Source: Tessaracoccus oleiagri (GTDB lineage: Bacteria; Actinomycetota; Actinomycetes; Propionibacteriales; Propionibacteriaceae). From it: a DNA stretch of 64,000 nt. Where the stretch lies: NCBI RefSeq assembly GCF_900103275.1, contig NZ_FNGP01000002.1:248001-312000 (forward strand). Direction: 5' to 3'. Below, piece after piece: positions 54,869-64,000 of this stretch (position 1 is its first letter; every line of letters starts with the position of its first letter). Both the position numbers and the translations under genes were made by a program. Under the pieces are notes generated by a model. The model worked only from the letters and a program-made list of their open reading frames with translations. It was not told the DNA's origin and made no database searches.

Positions 54869-55467
54869 TGCGGGTGGTGCTCGCCTCCAAGTCGGAGGCC
54901 CGGCAGCAGGTGCTCGAGACCGCCGGCATCCGGGCCGACGTCATCCCGTCGGGCTTCGACGAGAGCGCCATCCAGGACCCTGTCGGCACGTCGCTGTGCG
55001 CGAGGCTGGCGGAGGCCAAGGGGGCGCAGGTCGCCGAGCAACTGCCGGACCGTGACGTCATCGTGCTGGCCTGCGACACCGTGCTGGAGTTCGAGGGCAA
55101 GGTGCACGGCAAGCCGCGCACCGAGCGGGCGTCGGTGGCCCTGTGGCGCCGGATGCGCGGTCACACCGCGATCATCCACACGGGCCACTACGTGATGGTG
55201 CGCCGCGACGGGGACTCGCAGGCGCAGGTGCAGGTGCGGTCCACCACCGTGAACTTCGCCGACATCTCCGACGACGAGGCCATCGCCTACGCGGCCACCG
55301 GCGAGCCGATCAACGCCGCCGGCGCCTTCTCGATCAACAAGCTTGGCGGGGCCTTCGTGACGAGCATCATCGGCGACCCGTACAACGTGGTGGGCATCAG
55401 CCTGCCGCTGGTGCGGCAGATGGTGATCGACATGGGCGTCGGCTGGCACACCCTCTGGGACCGGTGA
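54868..55467 (+). CDS. maf: Maf-like nucleotide pyrophosphatase
   Basis: The 199-aa protein begins LASKSEARQQVLETAGI and has ACDTVLEFEGKVHGKP and GAFSINKLGG. Maf enzymes hydrolyse modified nucleoside triphosphates. The start overlaps the accE stop (TGATG). The linkage accD-accE-maf is conserved. Confidence 0.92.
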   Translation: MRVVLASKSEARQQVLETAGIRADVIPSGFDESAIQDPVGTSLCARLAEAKGAQVAEQLPDRDVIVLACDTVLEFEGKVHGKPRTERASVALWRRMRGHTAIIHTGHYVMVRRDGDSQAQVQVRSTTVNFADISDDEAIAYAATGEPINAAGAFSINKLGGAFVTSIIGDPYNVVGISLPLVRQMVIDMGVGWHTLWDR

Positions 55468-55471
55468 CGGC

Positions 55472-55888
55472 TCACTCCCAGTCGGTGCGCAGCGTCAGCG
55501 CGGAGTAGGCGCCGTTGGCGGTGAAGGCGCCGTCCCACTGGTCATCGGAGAACAGCAGCGAGTTGTTGGCGTCGTCGGTGATCGTGAAGCCCAGCTCGGG
55601 CAGCACCCGACGGTAGTAGGCGGCCAATTCGGCGCCGGTCGGCGCGGAGAACACGACTGTGACGTTGTTCACTTGGTCGATCTCCTCGACGATCATGGCG
55701 TCCGCAGGCACGGACAGGCCGGCCGGGGCGAACTCGAACCCCCGGTCGGTGAGCGCGACACCGTCGGCGGGGACGGCGGGGGTCTGCGCCGGCTGGGTGG
55801 CGGGCGTCATCGTCGGCTCCTCCCCGGTGCAGCCGGCGAGCGCGACGACGGCTGCGAGCGCGGCCACGACCCGCGTGCCGGTCCTCAT
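55472..55888 (-). CDS. Putative lipoprotein of unknown function
   Basis: The 138-aa protein has a lipoprotein signal ending VVALAGC (Cys20) and a Thr/Pro-rich linker before a globular domain. It is convergent with maf (4 bp) and coupled to the NUDIX gene. No family recognised. Confidence 0.8.
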   Translation of the reverse strand: MRTGTRVVAALAAVVALAGCTGEEPTMTPATQPAQTPAVPADGVALTDRGFEFAPAGLSVPADAMIVEEIDQVNNVTVVFSAPTGAELAAYYRRVLPELGFTITDDANNSLLFSDDQWDGAFTANGAYSALTLRTDWE

Positions 55889-56379
55889 CGATCACCGTCC
55901 AGCGAGAAGACCACGTCCGCCGGCTCCTCGACCGCGATGCGGACGAGACGGGGCAGCCGGGGCCGGTGGGGCTCGGGCAGCGCGCCGACCGGGAACCAGC
56001 CCACGGCTACGGACTCGTCGTCGGCGACGTGCGGCTCCCCGGACACGACGCGGCCGGCGAAGCCGTGGTCGAGGAAGCGGACGACGTCACCGTTGCCGTA
56101 GGTGATCTTGTCGCCGACGAGGCACCACAGCATGCGGCCGACCTCCACGTCCACGCCGACCTCCTCCCGCGCCTCGCGGCGGGCCGTCTCGACGGGGTGC
56201 TCGTCCGGGTCGATGATCCCGCTGACCAGCGTCCAGAGCCCGTTGTCGGCGCGCTGCTCGAGCAGCACCTCGGGGCCGGTGTCGCCGTCGCGGAGGCACA
56301 CCAGCGTCGCGCCGGTCAGCCAGAGGGGAGCGTGGCCGACGTGGCGGCGCAGCTCGAGGATGAAGTCGGGGGTGCCCAC
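55885..56379 (-). CDS. NUDIX hydrolase
   Basis: The 164-aa protein carries a complete Nudix box, GIIDPDEHPVETARREAREEVG (E-x7-REUXEE). The N-terminal WLTGATLVCLRDG and C-terminal proline region do not fix the substrate. GTG start; its stop overlaps the lipoprotein start. Confidence 0.9.
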   Translation of the reverse strand: MGTPDFILELRRHVGHAPLWLTGATLVCLRDGDTGPEVLLEQRADNGLWTLVSGIIDPDEHPVETARREAREEVGVDVEVGRMLWCLVGDKITYGNGDVVRFLDHGFAGRVVSGEPHVADDESVAVGWFPVGALPEPHRPRLPRLVRIAVEEPADVVFSLDGDR

Positions 56380-56457
56380 GGATCACGACTCTAGTCACAC
56401 CTCCAAGTGGAGATGGCTAGACTCCCAAGTGACTCAAACCTGAAGACAGGGGGCAAT

Positions 56458-58215
56458 GTGGCCATCTCGAAGGTACTCGTCGCCAACCGCAGCGAGATCG
56501 CGGTGCGCGTGATCCGGGCGGCGCGGGACTCCGGCATCGGGTCCGTGGCGGTGTACGCCGACTCCGACTCCGACGCGCTGTTCGTGAAGCTCGCCGACGA
56601 GGCGTACGCGCTCGGCGGTGCGACACCCGCCGACACGTACCTGAACATCGGGAAGCTGATCGACGTGGCGCGGCGTTCGGGCGCTGACGCGGTGCACCCG
56701 GGCTACGGGTTCCTCGCCGAGAACGCCGACTTCGCGCAGGCCGTCATCGACGCCGGCCTCACCTGGATCGGCCCTCCCCCGTCCGCGATCGAGGCGCTGG
56801 GCGACAAGGTCAGGGCGCGCCACATCGCGCAGAAGGTCGGCGCGCCGCTGGTGCCCGGCACCAAGGACCCGGTGGCGGACGCCGACGAGGTGGTGGCCTT
56901 CGCGCGCGAGCACGGCGTCCCCGTCGCGATCAAGGCCGCGTTCGGCGGCGGCGGCCGCGGACTCAAGGTGGCGCGCAGCATCGAGGACATCCCCGACCTC
57001 TTCGAGTCGGCCACCCGCGAGGCGGTCACCGCGTTCGGCCGGGGCGAGTGCTTCGTCGAGCGCTACCTGGACAAGCCGCGCCACGTCGAGACCCAGTGCC
57101 TCGCGGACCAGCACGGCAACGTGGTCGTCGTCTCCACGCGCGACTGCTCACTGCAGCGCCGGCACCAGAAGCTCGTCGAGGAGGCCCCCGCGCCGTTCCT
57201 CAGCGACGACCAGGTCCAGCGGCTGTACGACTCGTCGAAGGCCATCCTCCGGGAGGCGGGCTACGTGGGTGCCGGCACCTGCGAGTTCCTCGTCGGCCTC
57301 GACGGCACCATCTCCTTCCTCGAGGTCAACACCCGCCTCCAGGTGGAGCACCCCGTCTCCGAGGAGGTCACCGGCCTCGACCTCGTCCGCGAGCAGTTCC
57401 GGATCGCCGACGGGGAACCTCTCGGCTTCGGCGACCCGGAGATCCGGGGGCACTCCATCGAGTTCCGCATCAACGCCGAGGACGCCGGCCGCAACTTCAT
57501 GCCCGCCCCCGGCACGCTCGTGAAGTGGAACCCGCCCACCGGGCCCGGCGTCCGCGTCGACGAGGGCTACCACGTCGGCATGACGGTGCCGGGTGCGTTC
57601 GACTCGCTGGTCGCCAAGGTCATCGTCACCGGCGCGAGCCGCGGGCAGGCGATCGAGCGGGCGCGGCGCGCCCTCGACGAGATGGTGGTCGACGGGATGC
57701 CCACCGTGCTGCCGTTCCACAAGGCGGTCCTGGACGATCCGGCGTTCGTCGGCGATAAGTTCACGGTGCACACGCGCTGGATCGAGACGGAGTTCGACGG
57801 CCAGATCCCCACCTACGCCGGCACCATCGGGGAGCCCGACGAGGCGCCCGAGCCGGAGGTCATCACCGTCGAGGTCAACGGCAAGCGCGTCGAGGTGAAG
57901 CTGCCCGGCGGGCTCGGCGCGCCGGCGGCACAGCCCCGCAAGCGCAAGCCCACCAAGCGCGACCGGGGCGGCGCCAAGGTGTCCGCGCCCACCGGCAACG
58001 CCTTCCCCGCGCCCATGCAGGGGACGATCGTCAAGGTGAACGTCGAGGAGGGTGAGGCGGTGGCCGAGGGGTACACGATCGCCGTCATCGAGGCGATGAA
58101 GATGGAGCAGCCGCTCGACGCCCACCGCGGCGGGGTCATCAAGCACCTGAAGATCACGAAGGGGCAGGCGGTGTCGGCCGGCGACATCCTGTTGGAGATC
58201 GTCGACGCCGAGTGA
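56458..58215 (+). CDS. accA: Acyl-CoA carboxylase alpha subunit (biotin carboxylase plus biotin carrier)
   Basis: The 585-aa protein has [20 protein letters not shown], the ATP-grasp loop [31 protein letters not shown] and a biotin site AMKM at Lys548. The length is that of AccA3. It charges biotin for AccD. GTG 56458 has GGGGG C upstream; a GTG at 56407 is rejected because TAGACT at 56418-56423 (-10-like) lies inside that extension. Confidence 0.94.
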   Translation: MAISKVLVANRSEIAVRVIRAARDSGIGSVAVYADSDSDALFVKLADEAYALGGATPADTYLNIGKLIDVARRSGADAVHPGYGFLAENADFAQAVIDAGLTWIGPPPSAIEALGDKVRARHIAQKVGAPLVPGTKDPVADADEVVAFAREHGVPVAIKAAFGGGGRGLKVARSIEDIPDLFESATREAVTAFGRGECFVERYLDKPRHVETQCLADQHGNVVVVSTRDCSLQRRHQKLVEEAPAPFLSDDQVQRLYDSSKAILREAGYVGAGTCEFLVGLDGTISFLEVNTRLQVEHPVSEEVTGLDLVREQFRIADGEPLGFGDPEIRGHSIEFRINAEDAGRNFMPAPGTLVKWNPPTGPGVRVDEGYHVGMTVPGAFDSLVAKVIVTGASRGQAIERARRALDEMVVDGMPTVLPFHKAVLDDPAFVGDKFTVHTRWIETEFDGQIPTYAGTIGEPDEAPEPEVITVEVNGKRVEVKLPGGLGAPAAQPRKRKPTKRDRGGAKVSAPTGNAFPAPMQGTIVKVNVEEGEAVAEGYTIAVIEAMKMEQPLDAHRGGVIKHLKITKGQAVSAGDILLEIVDAE

Positions 58216-58219
58216 GGCG

Positions 58220-58251
58220 GCGGTCCGGAGCCGGTCTCCGTACCGGACCGC
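58220..58251. terminator. Bidirectional hairpin between convergent genes
   Basis: GCGGTCCGG/CCGGACCGC (9 bp, 14-nt loop) lies between the accA stop at 58215 and the convergent stop at 58258. Confidence 0.65.
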
Positions 58252-58257
58252 TCCGGG

Positions 58258-59070
58258 TTACTCGCCGAACAGCCCCATGAGGAGCGAGAAGCCGCCGATC
58301 ATGAGCGCGCCCTGCGCGAGGCCACGGATGGCGGGGTCCATGCCGTACCGGCCGTAGTAACCCTGCGCATACGGCGCGTAGGCCTGGTTGTCCCAGTAGG
58401 GCACCATCTGCGCGCCGTAGCCGACCATGCGGATCGAGGGGTCGTTGCCGAGGCGGACGCGCTGGGCGTCGGCCGCGCAGGCCGGGACCTTGCGTGGGGC
58501 ACCGCCCTGCGGCGCCCACATGATGTCCTCCGCGGATGGGCCGTGGGCGGGGTCGAAGAAGCACGGGGGGCGGTGCTCGGGAAGCGGGCGCCCGTTGACG
58601 CGGGCCTTCACCGTCGCCACGGCGAAGCGCCCGTCCTCGAGGATCTCCGCGACGCGCTTCAGGTCGTCGGCGTAGCGGGTGCGCTCGAGCTGGGTCTTGG
58701 CTCCGTCGTAGGCGTCCAGGGCCCGGGTGTAGTCCTCGTTGGCCTCCGGGGAGAGTTCACGCCCGACGACCTCGAGGTCGAGGTCGCGGAGCTCGCCGCC
58801 GAACGTCGTGATGTCGTCCTCGAGGGCGGCCTTGGATGCGTTGAACGCCTCGGCGGTGATCGGCTGCTGGTACTGCGGCCGGCCGTACGGGCCCGGCTGA
58901 CCGTACGGCGTCATCTGCCCGTACGGACCCGGCTGGCCGAACGGCTGGGGGCCGTACAACTCCTGGGGCTGCTGGCCGGGGGGCATCTGCTGACGGTTCG
59001 TGTACCGGCTGTAGCCCATGACAGGCCCGAGGATCACGAAGATGATGAACATCAACAGAAGGAAATCCAC
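58258..59070 (-). CDS. Membrane-anchored Pro/Gly/Tyr-rich protein with a Cys motif
   Basis: The 270-aa protein has an N-terminal membrane segment (DFLLLMFIIFVILGPVMG), a Pro/Gln/Gly/Tyr-rich stretch (about 25-75, repeated PYGQ), a coiled-coil-like region (about 80-150) and a domain with CFFDPAHGPS and PACAADAQRV. A hydrophobic segment lies at the C-terminus. AGGA precedes the GTG. The family is not recognised with certainty. Confidence 0.8.
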   Translation of the reverse strand: MDFLLLMFIIFVILGPVMGYSRYTNRQQMPPGQQPQELYGPQPFGQPGPYGQMTPYGQPGPYGRPQYQQPITAEAFNASKAALEDDITTFGGELRDLDLEVVGRELSPEANEDYTRALDAYDGAKTQLERTRYADDLKRVAEILEDGRFAVATVKARVNGRPLPEHRPPCFFDPAHGPSAEDIMWAPQGGAPRKVPACAADAQRVRLGNDPSIRMVGYGAQMVPYWDNQAYAPYAQGYYGRYGMDPAIRGLAQGALMIGGFSLLMGLFGE

Positions 59071-59263
59071 GGCGCGTCCTAACGGTTTTGGGTCGGGATC
59101 CAGTCTACAGCCGCCTACAAGACTGATTCCGGTTGACTTGTAGGTAGTGCACAGCGGCCGCGCGGGCGGCAGAGAGACGCCCGTTTCGGGCCTGCTCCGG
59201 ACCGGGAACACGGGGCTACTCTGGGTCGGTACTTACGCAACCGTAGGTAGTAGGGAGAGCCTG

Positions 59264-60937
59264 ATGTCCGCAGCCACCGACGCCATCCGCGAAGCCAGGG
59301 ACGCGCTCCTTTCGTGGCGGGGCGAGGGCGACGTCGCCCGTCGCGAGTTCCGCTGGCCCGAGATCTCCGGCGCCTTCAACTGGGCGATCGACTGGTTCGA
59401 CGCGATCGGTCGCGACAGCGACAAGCCGGCCCTCTGGATCCGCGACACCGAGGGCGGCGACGAGCGCCACACCTACGCCGAACTGGTGGAGCGCTCCGAC
59501 CGGCTGGCCGGCTGGCTGACCGCGCAGGGCCTCGGCAAGGGCGACACCGTCATGCTCATGCTCGGCAACCAGATCGAGCTGTGGGAGGCGATGCTCGCCG
59601 TCATGAAGATCGGCGCCGTGATACTCCCCACGGCGCAGGCGCTGCAGCCACTCGACCTCGCCGATCGCATCCCCGCCGCCGGGGTGCGCGCCGTCGTCGC
59701 CAACCCCGAGGACGAGCACAAGTTCGACGGGATCGAGGGTCCGGTGTTCATCACGACCGGGCCGGCCCACGACCGGTGGCTACCGATGGCGGACGCCGCG
59801 TCCCTGCCGGCAACTCCCCGCGAGGTGGTGACCGACGCCGGCGATCCCGTCCTGTACTACTTCACCTCCGGCACGACGAAGGACCCCAAGCTCGTCGTGC
59901 ACACGCAGCTGAGCTACCCGGTCGGCCACCTCTCGACGATGTACTTCATCGGCGTCCGCCCCGGCGACGTGCACCTCAACATCTCCTCCCCCGGTTGGGG
60001 CAAGCACGCCTGGTCGAGCTTCTTCTCGCCCTGGCTGGCCGAGGCGACGGTGTTCAGCTTCAACTACCACCGCTTCGACGCCGCCGAGATGCTGCGGCAG
60101 CTCGAGGACGCGAAGGTGACGACTTTCTGCGCCCCGCCCACCGTGTGGCGGATGATGATCCAGGCGAACCTGGGCGCCAAGCCGTCAGCCTTGCGCGAGA
60201 TCGTGGGCGCCGGCGAGCCGCTCAATCCCGAGGTGATCTCCACCGTCGAGCGCGCGTGGGGGCTCACGATCCGCGACGGCTACGGCCAGACCGAGACGAC
60301 GTGCACCATCGGCAACGCGCCCGGCGAGCCGGTGAAGCCGGGCTCCATGGGCAAGCTCATGCCGGGCGTCGACGCGCGCATCATCGACCCCGACACCGGC
60401 GAGGAGTCGCGCCACGGCGAGATCACGTTCGGCCTCGCCCCGTGGCCGTACAACCTGATGTCGGGCTACATCGGCGGCGCGGAGACGGCGCAGGCGGACG
60501 GGCGCTACCACTCCAGCGACCTCGTCACCGTCGACGACGAGGGCTACATCACCTACGTGGGCCGCACCGACGACGTGTTCAAGGCCTCGGACTACAAGAT
60601 CTCCCCGTTCGAGCTCGAGTCCGCCCTGATCGAGCACCCGGCCGTGGTGGAGGCCGCCGTCGTGCCCGCCCCGGACCCGATCCGGCTGGCGGTACCGAAG
60701 GCGTACGTCAAGCTCGCCGAGGGCTTCGCACCCGACCGCGACACCGCGCTGTCCATCCTGAGGCACGCCAAGGAGCGGCTCGCTCCCTACCTGCGGGTGC
60801 GGCGGGTCGAGTTCGCCGACCTGCCGAAGACCATCAGCGGCAAGGTGCGCCGCGTCGTGCTGCGCGCCCGAGAGCACGACTCCGACGTCGAGGTGTCCGA
60901 CTTCCGCTACGAGGACTTCCCCGAGCTGCGGGGCTGA
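59264..60937 (+). CDS. AMP-binding acyl-CoA synthetase
   Basis: The 557-aa protein has the P-loop YFTSGTTKDPK, the adenylation motif GYGQTETT and a C-terminal KTISGKVRR with the catalytic Lys. It resembles medium-chain acyl-CoA synthetases. It activates a fatty acid with ATP and CoA, fitting the acyl-CoA carboxylases nearby. GGGAG precedes the ATG. Confidence 0.92.
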   Translation: MSAATDAIREARDALLSWRGEGDVARREFRWPEISGAFNWAIDWFDAIGRDSDKPALWIRDTEGGDERHTYAELVERSDRLAGWLTAQGLGKGDTVMLMLGNQIELWEAMLAVMKIGAVILPTAQALQPLDLADRIPAAGVRAVVANPEDEHKFDGIEGPVFITTGPAHDRWLPMADAASLPATPREVVTDAGDPVLYYFTSGTTKDPKLVVHTQLSYPVGHLSTMYFIGVRPGDVHLNISSPGWGKHAWSSFFSPWLAEATVFSFNYHRFDAAEMLRQLEDAKVTTFCAPPTVWRMMIQANLGAKPSALREIVGAGEPLNPEVISTVERAWGLTIRDGYGQTETTCTIGNAPGEPVKPGSMGKLMPGVDARIIDPDTGEESRHGEITFGLAPWPYNLMSGYIGGAETAQADGRYHSSDLVTVDDEGYITYVGRTDDVFKASDYKISPFELESALIEHPAVVEAAVVPAPDPIRLAVPKAYVKLAEGFAPDRDTALSILRHAKERLAPYLRVRRVEFADLPKTISGKVRRVVLRAREHDSDVEVSDFRYEDFPELRG

Positions 60938-60950
60938 CCCGCCCCGATCG

Positions 60951-60979
60951 CTGAGGAGCGAGGAACGAGCGTCTCGAAG
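60951..60979 (+). repeat. Dispersed repeat copy 2 (single arm)
   Basis: Matches 13947-13975 with one change (A for C). Together with the following bases it forms GAGCG/CGCTC hairpins, located between convergent genes, so it may act as a terminator. Confidence 0.8.
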
Positions 60980-60988
60980 CGCTCGCTC

Positions 60989-62389
60989 CTAGCTCGTCAG
61001 CAGTTCCTCGTCGCGACGATGCAGCCGTCGGGCGGCCTCGGCCACGGAGCCGGACATCGACGGGTAGACGGTGAAGGCCTGGCTGAACTGGTCCACGGTG
61101 ATCCGCTGCGACACCGCCAGCGTGACGGCGTGGATCAGTTCGGAGGCCCGGGGCGCGACGATGACGCCACCGACGATGATGCCCGTCGTCGGCAGGCAGA
61201 AGAGCTTCACGAACCCGTCCCTGAAGTTCTGCATCTTGGATCGGGCGTTGCTCGCCATCGGCACCATCACGGTCGCGACCTTGATGGCGCCGGTGTCGGC
61301 CTCCTCCTGCGTCATGCCCACCGTCGCCACCTCGGGCGACGTGAAGACGTTCGAGGAGACCTGCTTGATGTCGAGCGGGGTGACCGCGTCGCCGAGCGCG
61401 TGGTACATCGCGATGCGGCCCTGCATGGCGGCCACGGACGCGAGCGGGAAGACGCCGGTGACGTCGCCCGCGGCGTAGACGCCCGGGACGTTGGTGCGGG
61501 AGACGCGGTCGACGGGGATGTGGCCCGACTCCGTGACGTTGACTCCGGCGCTCTCGAGCCCCAGGTCCTGGGTGTTCGGGATGGCGCCCACGGCGAACAG
61601 CGCGTGGGTCCCCTTGATCTCCCGACCGTCGGTGAGGGTGACGATGACGCTGTCGCCCTCGCGGCGCGCGCCGGCGGCGCGGGACTCCCCGACGATGTCG
61701 ATGCCTCGTGAGGTGAACGCGCGCTCGAGCACTGCCGCCGCGTCGCTGTCCTGCCCGGGGAGGACCTGCTTCCGCGAGGAGACGAGGGCGACGTCGCAGC
61801 CGAGCGCGTGATAGGCGGAGGCGAACTCGACCCCGGTCACGCCGGAGCCGACGACGATCAGCTTCTCGGGGTGCTGGTCGAGCGCGTAGAGCTGCTTCCA
61901 GTTGAGGATGCGTTCGCCGTCGTTCGGCGCGTCGGGCAGTTCGCGCGGGGTGGTGCCGGTGGCGAGCAGGACGATGTCGGCGTCGAAGAACCGCTCGTCG
62001 CCGTTGTCCAGCTGCGCGATGACGCGACGGGGGCCCTCCAGCCGCGCCCGGCCCTTCAGTATCTTCACGCCGTCGGACTTGAGTCGCTCGGCGATGTCGT
62101 TGGACTGTGCGAGCGCCAGGTCGACGATGCGCTTGTTGACCGCGGCGTCGTCCACCGAGATCGCGTCGATGCCGCCCTCGACCCGGAGCCCGAGCTGCTT
62201 GGCCGTCTCGATCCGCACGAGCACCTCGGCCGTCGCGATCAGGGTCTTCGACGGCACACAGTCGGTGAGGACCGCCGCCCCGCCCATCCCGTCGCGTTCG
62301 ATGAGGGTCACGTCTCCGCCGAGCTGCTGCCCGACGAGGGCCGCCTCGTAACCGCCAGGTCCACCACCGATGATCACTACTTTGGTCAC
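60989..62389 (-). CDS. lpdA: LpdA-like NAD(P)H-quinone dehydrogenase (flavoprotein disulfide reductase family)
   Basis: The 466-aa protein has GGGPGGYEAALVGQQL (FAD), a TDCVPSKT remnant of the active site, VVGSGVTGVEFASAYHALG (NAD) and YAAGDVTG. The usual CxxxxC redox pair reads AAVLTDC: only one Cys remains, as in mycobacterial LpdA (recalled, Rv3303c). A quinone reductase is therefore more likely than dihydrolipoamide dehydrogenase. GTG 62389 was chosen because GGAAAG lies 9 bases upstream; ATG 62398 has no spacing. Confidence 0.88.
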   Translation of the reverse strand: MTKVVIIGGGPGGYEAALVGQQLGGDVTLIERDGMGGAAVLTDCVPSKTLIATAEVLVRIETAKQLGLRVEGGIDAISVDDAAVNKRIVDLALAQSNDIAERLKSDGVKILKGRARLEGPRRVIAQLDNGDERFFDADIVLLATGTTPRELPDAPNDGERILNWKQLYALDQHPEKLIVVGSGVTGVEFASAYHALGCDVALVSSRKQVLPGQDSDAAAVLERAFTSRGIDIVGESRAAGARREGDSVIVTLTDGREIKGTHALFAVGAIPNTQDLGLESAGVNVTESGHIPVDRVSRTNVPGVYAAGDVTGVFPLASVAAMQGRIAMYHALGDAVTPLDIKQVSSNVFTSPEVATVGMTQEEADTGAIKVATVMVPMASNARSKMQNFRDGFVKLFCLPTTGIIVGGVIVAPRASELIHAVTLAVSQRITVDQFSQAFTVYPSMSGSVAEAARRLHRRDEELLTS

Positions 62390-62465
62390 GCCCTTCATCT
62401 TTCCACAGGAAGCCGTCGCCGGGTCGGGCCTGCGTCCGGACGGTGCGCCGGAAGACTCCCCTGCG

Positions 62466-63335
62466 TCAGATGAGTTCGAGCGGTGCGTCGTGCTCCGGCG
62501 GCGGGAACGCGGCGTCGAGGTCGGCGAGGTCCTGCGCGGAGAGCACGATGTCCGCGGCGGCGGCATTCTCGCGGACGTGCTGCTCCGTCGAGGCCTTGGG
62601 GATCGCGAACACGCCGGGCACCGAGACCACCCAGGCCAGCGCGACCTGCGCGGCCGTCGCGCCATGGCGTTCGGCGACCGCGCGCAGGGCGGCCGCTCGC
62701 GGCCCGCCCTCGGCGAGGGCGCCCTGGTCGATGGGCGAGTACGCCATGAGCGGGACCCCCGCCCCGCGCAGGTCGTCGAGCAGTCCCGCCTCGGGCCAGC
62801 GACGCCGCAGGTTGAACAGGACCTGGTTGGTCGCCGGGCGGTCCTGGCTCGCCGGGTCCTCCGCCCGTTGCCGGCGAGCGACGGACGACGCCCTGACCAT
62901 GAGCGGGCGGTCGAAGTTCGACACGCCCCAGGCGCCGATCTTCCCCTGTCGGCGCAGCTCGTCGAAGGCGCCGAACGTCTCCTCCAGCGGGTACGAGCCC
63001 GGCCAGTGCAGTAGGTAGAGGTCGAGCCGCTCGGTGCCCAGCCGCCGGAGGCTCGCCTCGCAGGCCCGGATCGTTCCCTTCCGGCTCGCGTTCGACGGCA
63101 TCACCTTGGACACGAGGAACACCTCGTCGCGCCGCCCCCGGATGGCCTCGCCGACGAGCTGCTCCGACCGGCCGGAGCCGTACATCTCAGCGGTGTCGAC
63201 GAGCGTCATGCCGTGGTCGATCCCCGTGCGCAGTGCCACGACCTCGTCGTCCCACCCCGAGCGCGAGTCACCCATCTTCCACGCGCCCTGCCCCAGCACC
63301 GGTACTTCCCGGTCGGCCAGCGTGATCATTCTCAT
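62466..63335 (-). CDS. Aldo/keto reductase
   Basis: The 289-aa protein has the AKR pattern: LVDTAEMYGSGRSEQLVGEAI (Asp/Tyr), LVSKVMPSNA (Lys), DLYLLHWPG (His) and GVSNFDRP. NADPH-dependent; substrate not inferable. It is divergent from the purine phosphorylase. Confidence 0.9.
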   Translation of the reverse strand: MRMITLADREVPVLGQGAWKMGDSRSGWDDEVVALRTGIDHGMTLVDTAEMYGSGRSEQLVGEAIRGRRDEVFLVSKVMPSNASRKGTIRACEASLRRLGTERLDLYLLHWPGSYPLEETFGAFDELRRQGKIGAWGVSNFDRPLMVRASSVARRQRAEDPASQDRPATNQVLFNLRRRWPEAGLLDDLRGAGVPLMAYSPIDQGALAEGGPRAAALRAVAERHGATAAQVALAWVVSVPGVFAIPKASTEQHVRENAAAADIVLSAQDLADLDAAFPPPEHDAPLELI

Positions 63336-63384
63336 GGCGTTCAGTCTGCCCTCCGGATGGGCCCCGGCCGGAATCTTCAGCCCC

Positions 63385-63390
63385 TAGACT
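63385..63390 (+). promoter_or_regulatory. -10 hexamer for the purine phosphorylase gene
   Basis: TAGACT ends 7 bases before the ATG at 63398. No ribosome-binding site is visible. Confidence 0.45.
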
Positions 63391-63397
63391 TCCGGCC

Positions 63398-64000
63398 ATG
63401 ACTGAATCTCCGTTCGACCTCGCCGAAGCCGCCGCGGCCCACTTGCGGAACCTCTCCCCGACGATCGACGTCGCCCTCGTGCTGGGCTCGGGCTGGTCCG
63501 CGGGAGCCGACCAGCTCGGGGAGCTGGTCGCCGAGACACCGCTGGAGGAGGTGCCCGGGTTCGCGAAGCCCGCGGTCGCCGGGCACGGCGGCCAGCTGCG
63601 CGTCGTCCGCACCGCCGGCGGCAGGACCGCCGCCGTCTTCACCGGGCGCACGCACTTCTACGAGGGCCGGGGCGTGGCGCCGGTCGTCCATGGCGTCCGC
63701 ACGGCGGCGGCATGGGGGGCGAAGCAGCTGGTGCTCACCAACGGCTGCGGCGGCCTGAACCCCGAGTGGGCGCCCGGCACGGTCGTGCTCATCAAGGACC
63801 ACATCAACCTGACGGGCGCCACCCCGCTCGTCGGGGCCACCTTCGTCGACCTCTCGGAGGCCTACTCCAAGCGGCTCCGCGACCTGGCGCACACCGTCGA
63901 CGCTTCGCTCCCGGAGGGCGTGTACGTGCAGTTCCACGGTCCCCAGTACGAGACCCCGGCCGAGGTGCGGATGGCGGGCATCCTGGGCGGCGACCTCGTC
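63398..64000 (+). CDS. Purine nucleoside phosphorylase (partial, 3' end missing)
   Basis: The first 201 residues show VALVLGSGWSAGADQLGE, AGHGGQLRVV, FTGRTHFYEG and TNGCGGLNPEW, then VYVQFHGPQYETPAEVRM, the family I (trimeric type) pattern. It cleaves purine nucleosides with phosphate in salvage. It runs off the window. Confidence 0.93.
   Translation, partial: MTESPFDLAEAAAAHLRNLSPTIDVALVLGSGWSAGADQLGELVAETPLEEVPGFAKPAVAGHGGQLRVVRTAGGRTAAVFTGRTHFYEGRGVAPVVHGVRTAAAWGAKQLVLTNGCGGLNPEWAPGTVVLIKDHINLTGATPLVGATFVDLSEAYSKRLRDLAHTVDASLPEGVYVQFHGPQYETPAEVRMAGILGGDLV

Noticed and set aside
60989-62389. Annotation as a standard dihydrolipoamide dehydrogenase
   Set aside because: The active-site disulfide pair is incomplete and no other 2-oxoacid dehydrogenase genes are nearby.

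Overview
The window reads as a stretch of chromosome from a high-GC Gram-positive actinobacterium, most likely of the Propionibacteriales or a relative (inference). The evidence is GC-saturated third codon positions, many GTG starts, a WhiB-type iron-sulfur regulator, the actinobacterial accA3/accD/accE acyl-CoA carboxylase set with birA, and actinobacteria-associated families (DUF2017, DUF3039, DUF3499, DUF5719, TIGR03089, bacterial PH domain). From memory, the order purE-purK-PH-birA-accD-accE-maf-accA, with lpdA and a purine phosphorylase nearby, matches the well-known mycobacterial arrangement. So does the cell-envelope block of whiB, mannose metabolism, LCP proteins and a metallopeptidase-like protein. 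Most of the window is therefore conserved core genome, and no gene-free stretch exceeds 300 bases.

Layout. 1-2208: the 5' part of a biotin carboxylase/biotin carrier fusion running off the left edge. 2381-4620: an S41-type peptidase and a hexose-6-phosphate mutarotase. 4772-13251: an accessory cluster of seven same-strand genes (S8 subtilase, ECF sigma factor, 155-aa protein, TPR-CHAT protease, second S8 subtilase, unknown protein, ATP-grasp protein), ending against tRNA-Leu(UAG). 13356-19820: a minus-strand block with thpR, dinB, folA, thyA, rdgB, rph, a 39-aa Cys/His-rich protein, murI, DUF2017 and clpS, many joined by 4-base ATGA/GTGA overlaps. 19862-26750: pncB, two unknown proteins, malQ, an RDD membrane protein, a Ser/Thr kinase and DUF3039. 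26823-28439: a frameshifted IS3-family element sitting in the middle of a larger inverted repeat. 28447-40022: ahcY, aroQ, a SIS-like protein, Trm112-like protein, phosphomannomutase, DUF3499, a degenerate metallopeptidase, envelope glycosyltransferase/DUF5719/whiB and manC. 40067-49943: TIGR03089, an S9 peptidase, a glycosyltransferase, a thiamine-precursor ABC transporter under a TPP riboswitch, YkoF and two LCP proteins. 49996-58215: purE/purK, PH protein, birA, accD/accE/maf, a lipoprotein, a NUDIX protein and accA. 58258-64000: a Pro/Gly/Tyr-rich anchored protein, acyl-CoA synthetase, lpdA-like reductase, aldo/keto reductase and the start of a purine nucleoside phosphorylase.

The most unusual part is 4772-13251. 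Two proteases of the subtilisin fold, neither with a recognisable signal peptide, are encoded with a caspase-like TPR-CHAT protease, a sigma factor and an ATP-grasp pair. The first four genes overlap end to start, so they are almost certainly co-translated. The combination suggests an intracellular protease cascade wired to transcription, loosely comparable to the TPR-CHAT/sigma arrangement of type III-E CRISPR systems but without any CRISPR component. This is inference from domain content and gene order only.

A second window-wide pattern is that at least eight plus-strand genes have a TANNNT hexamer ending 6-7 bases before the start codon. That fits leaderless transcription and fixes several start codons.
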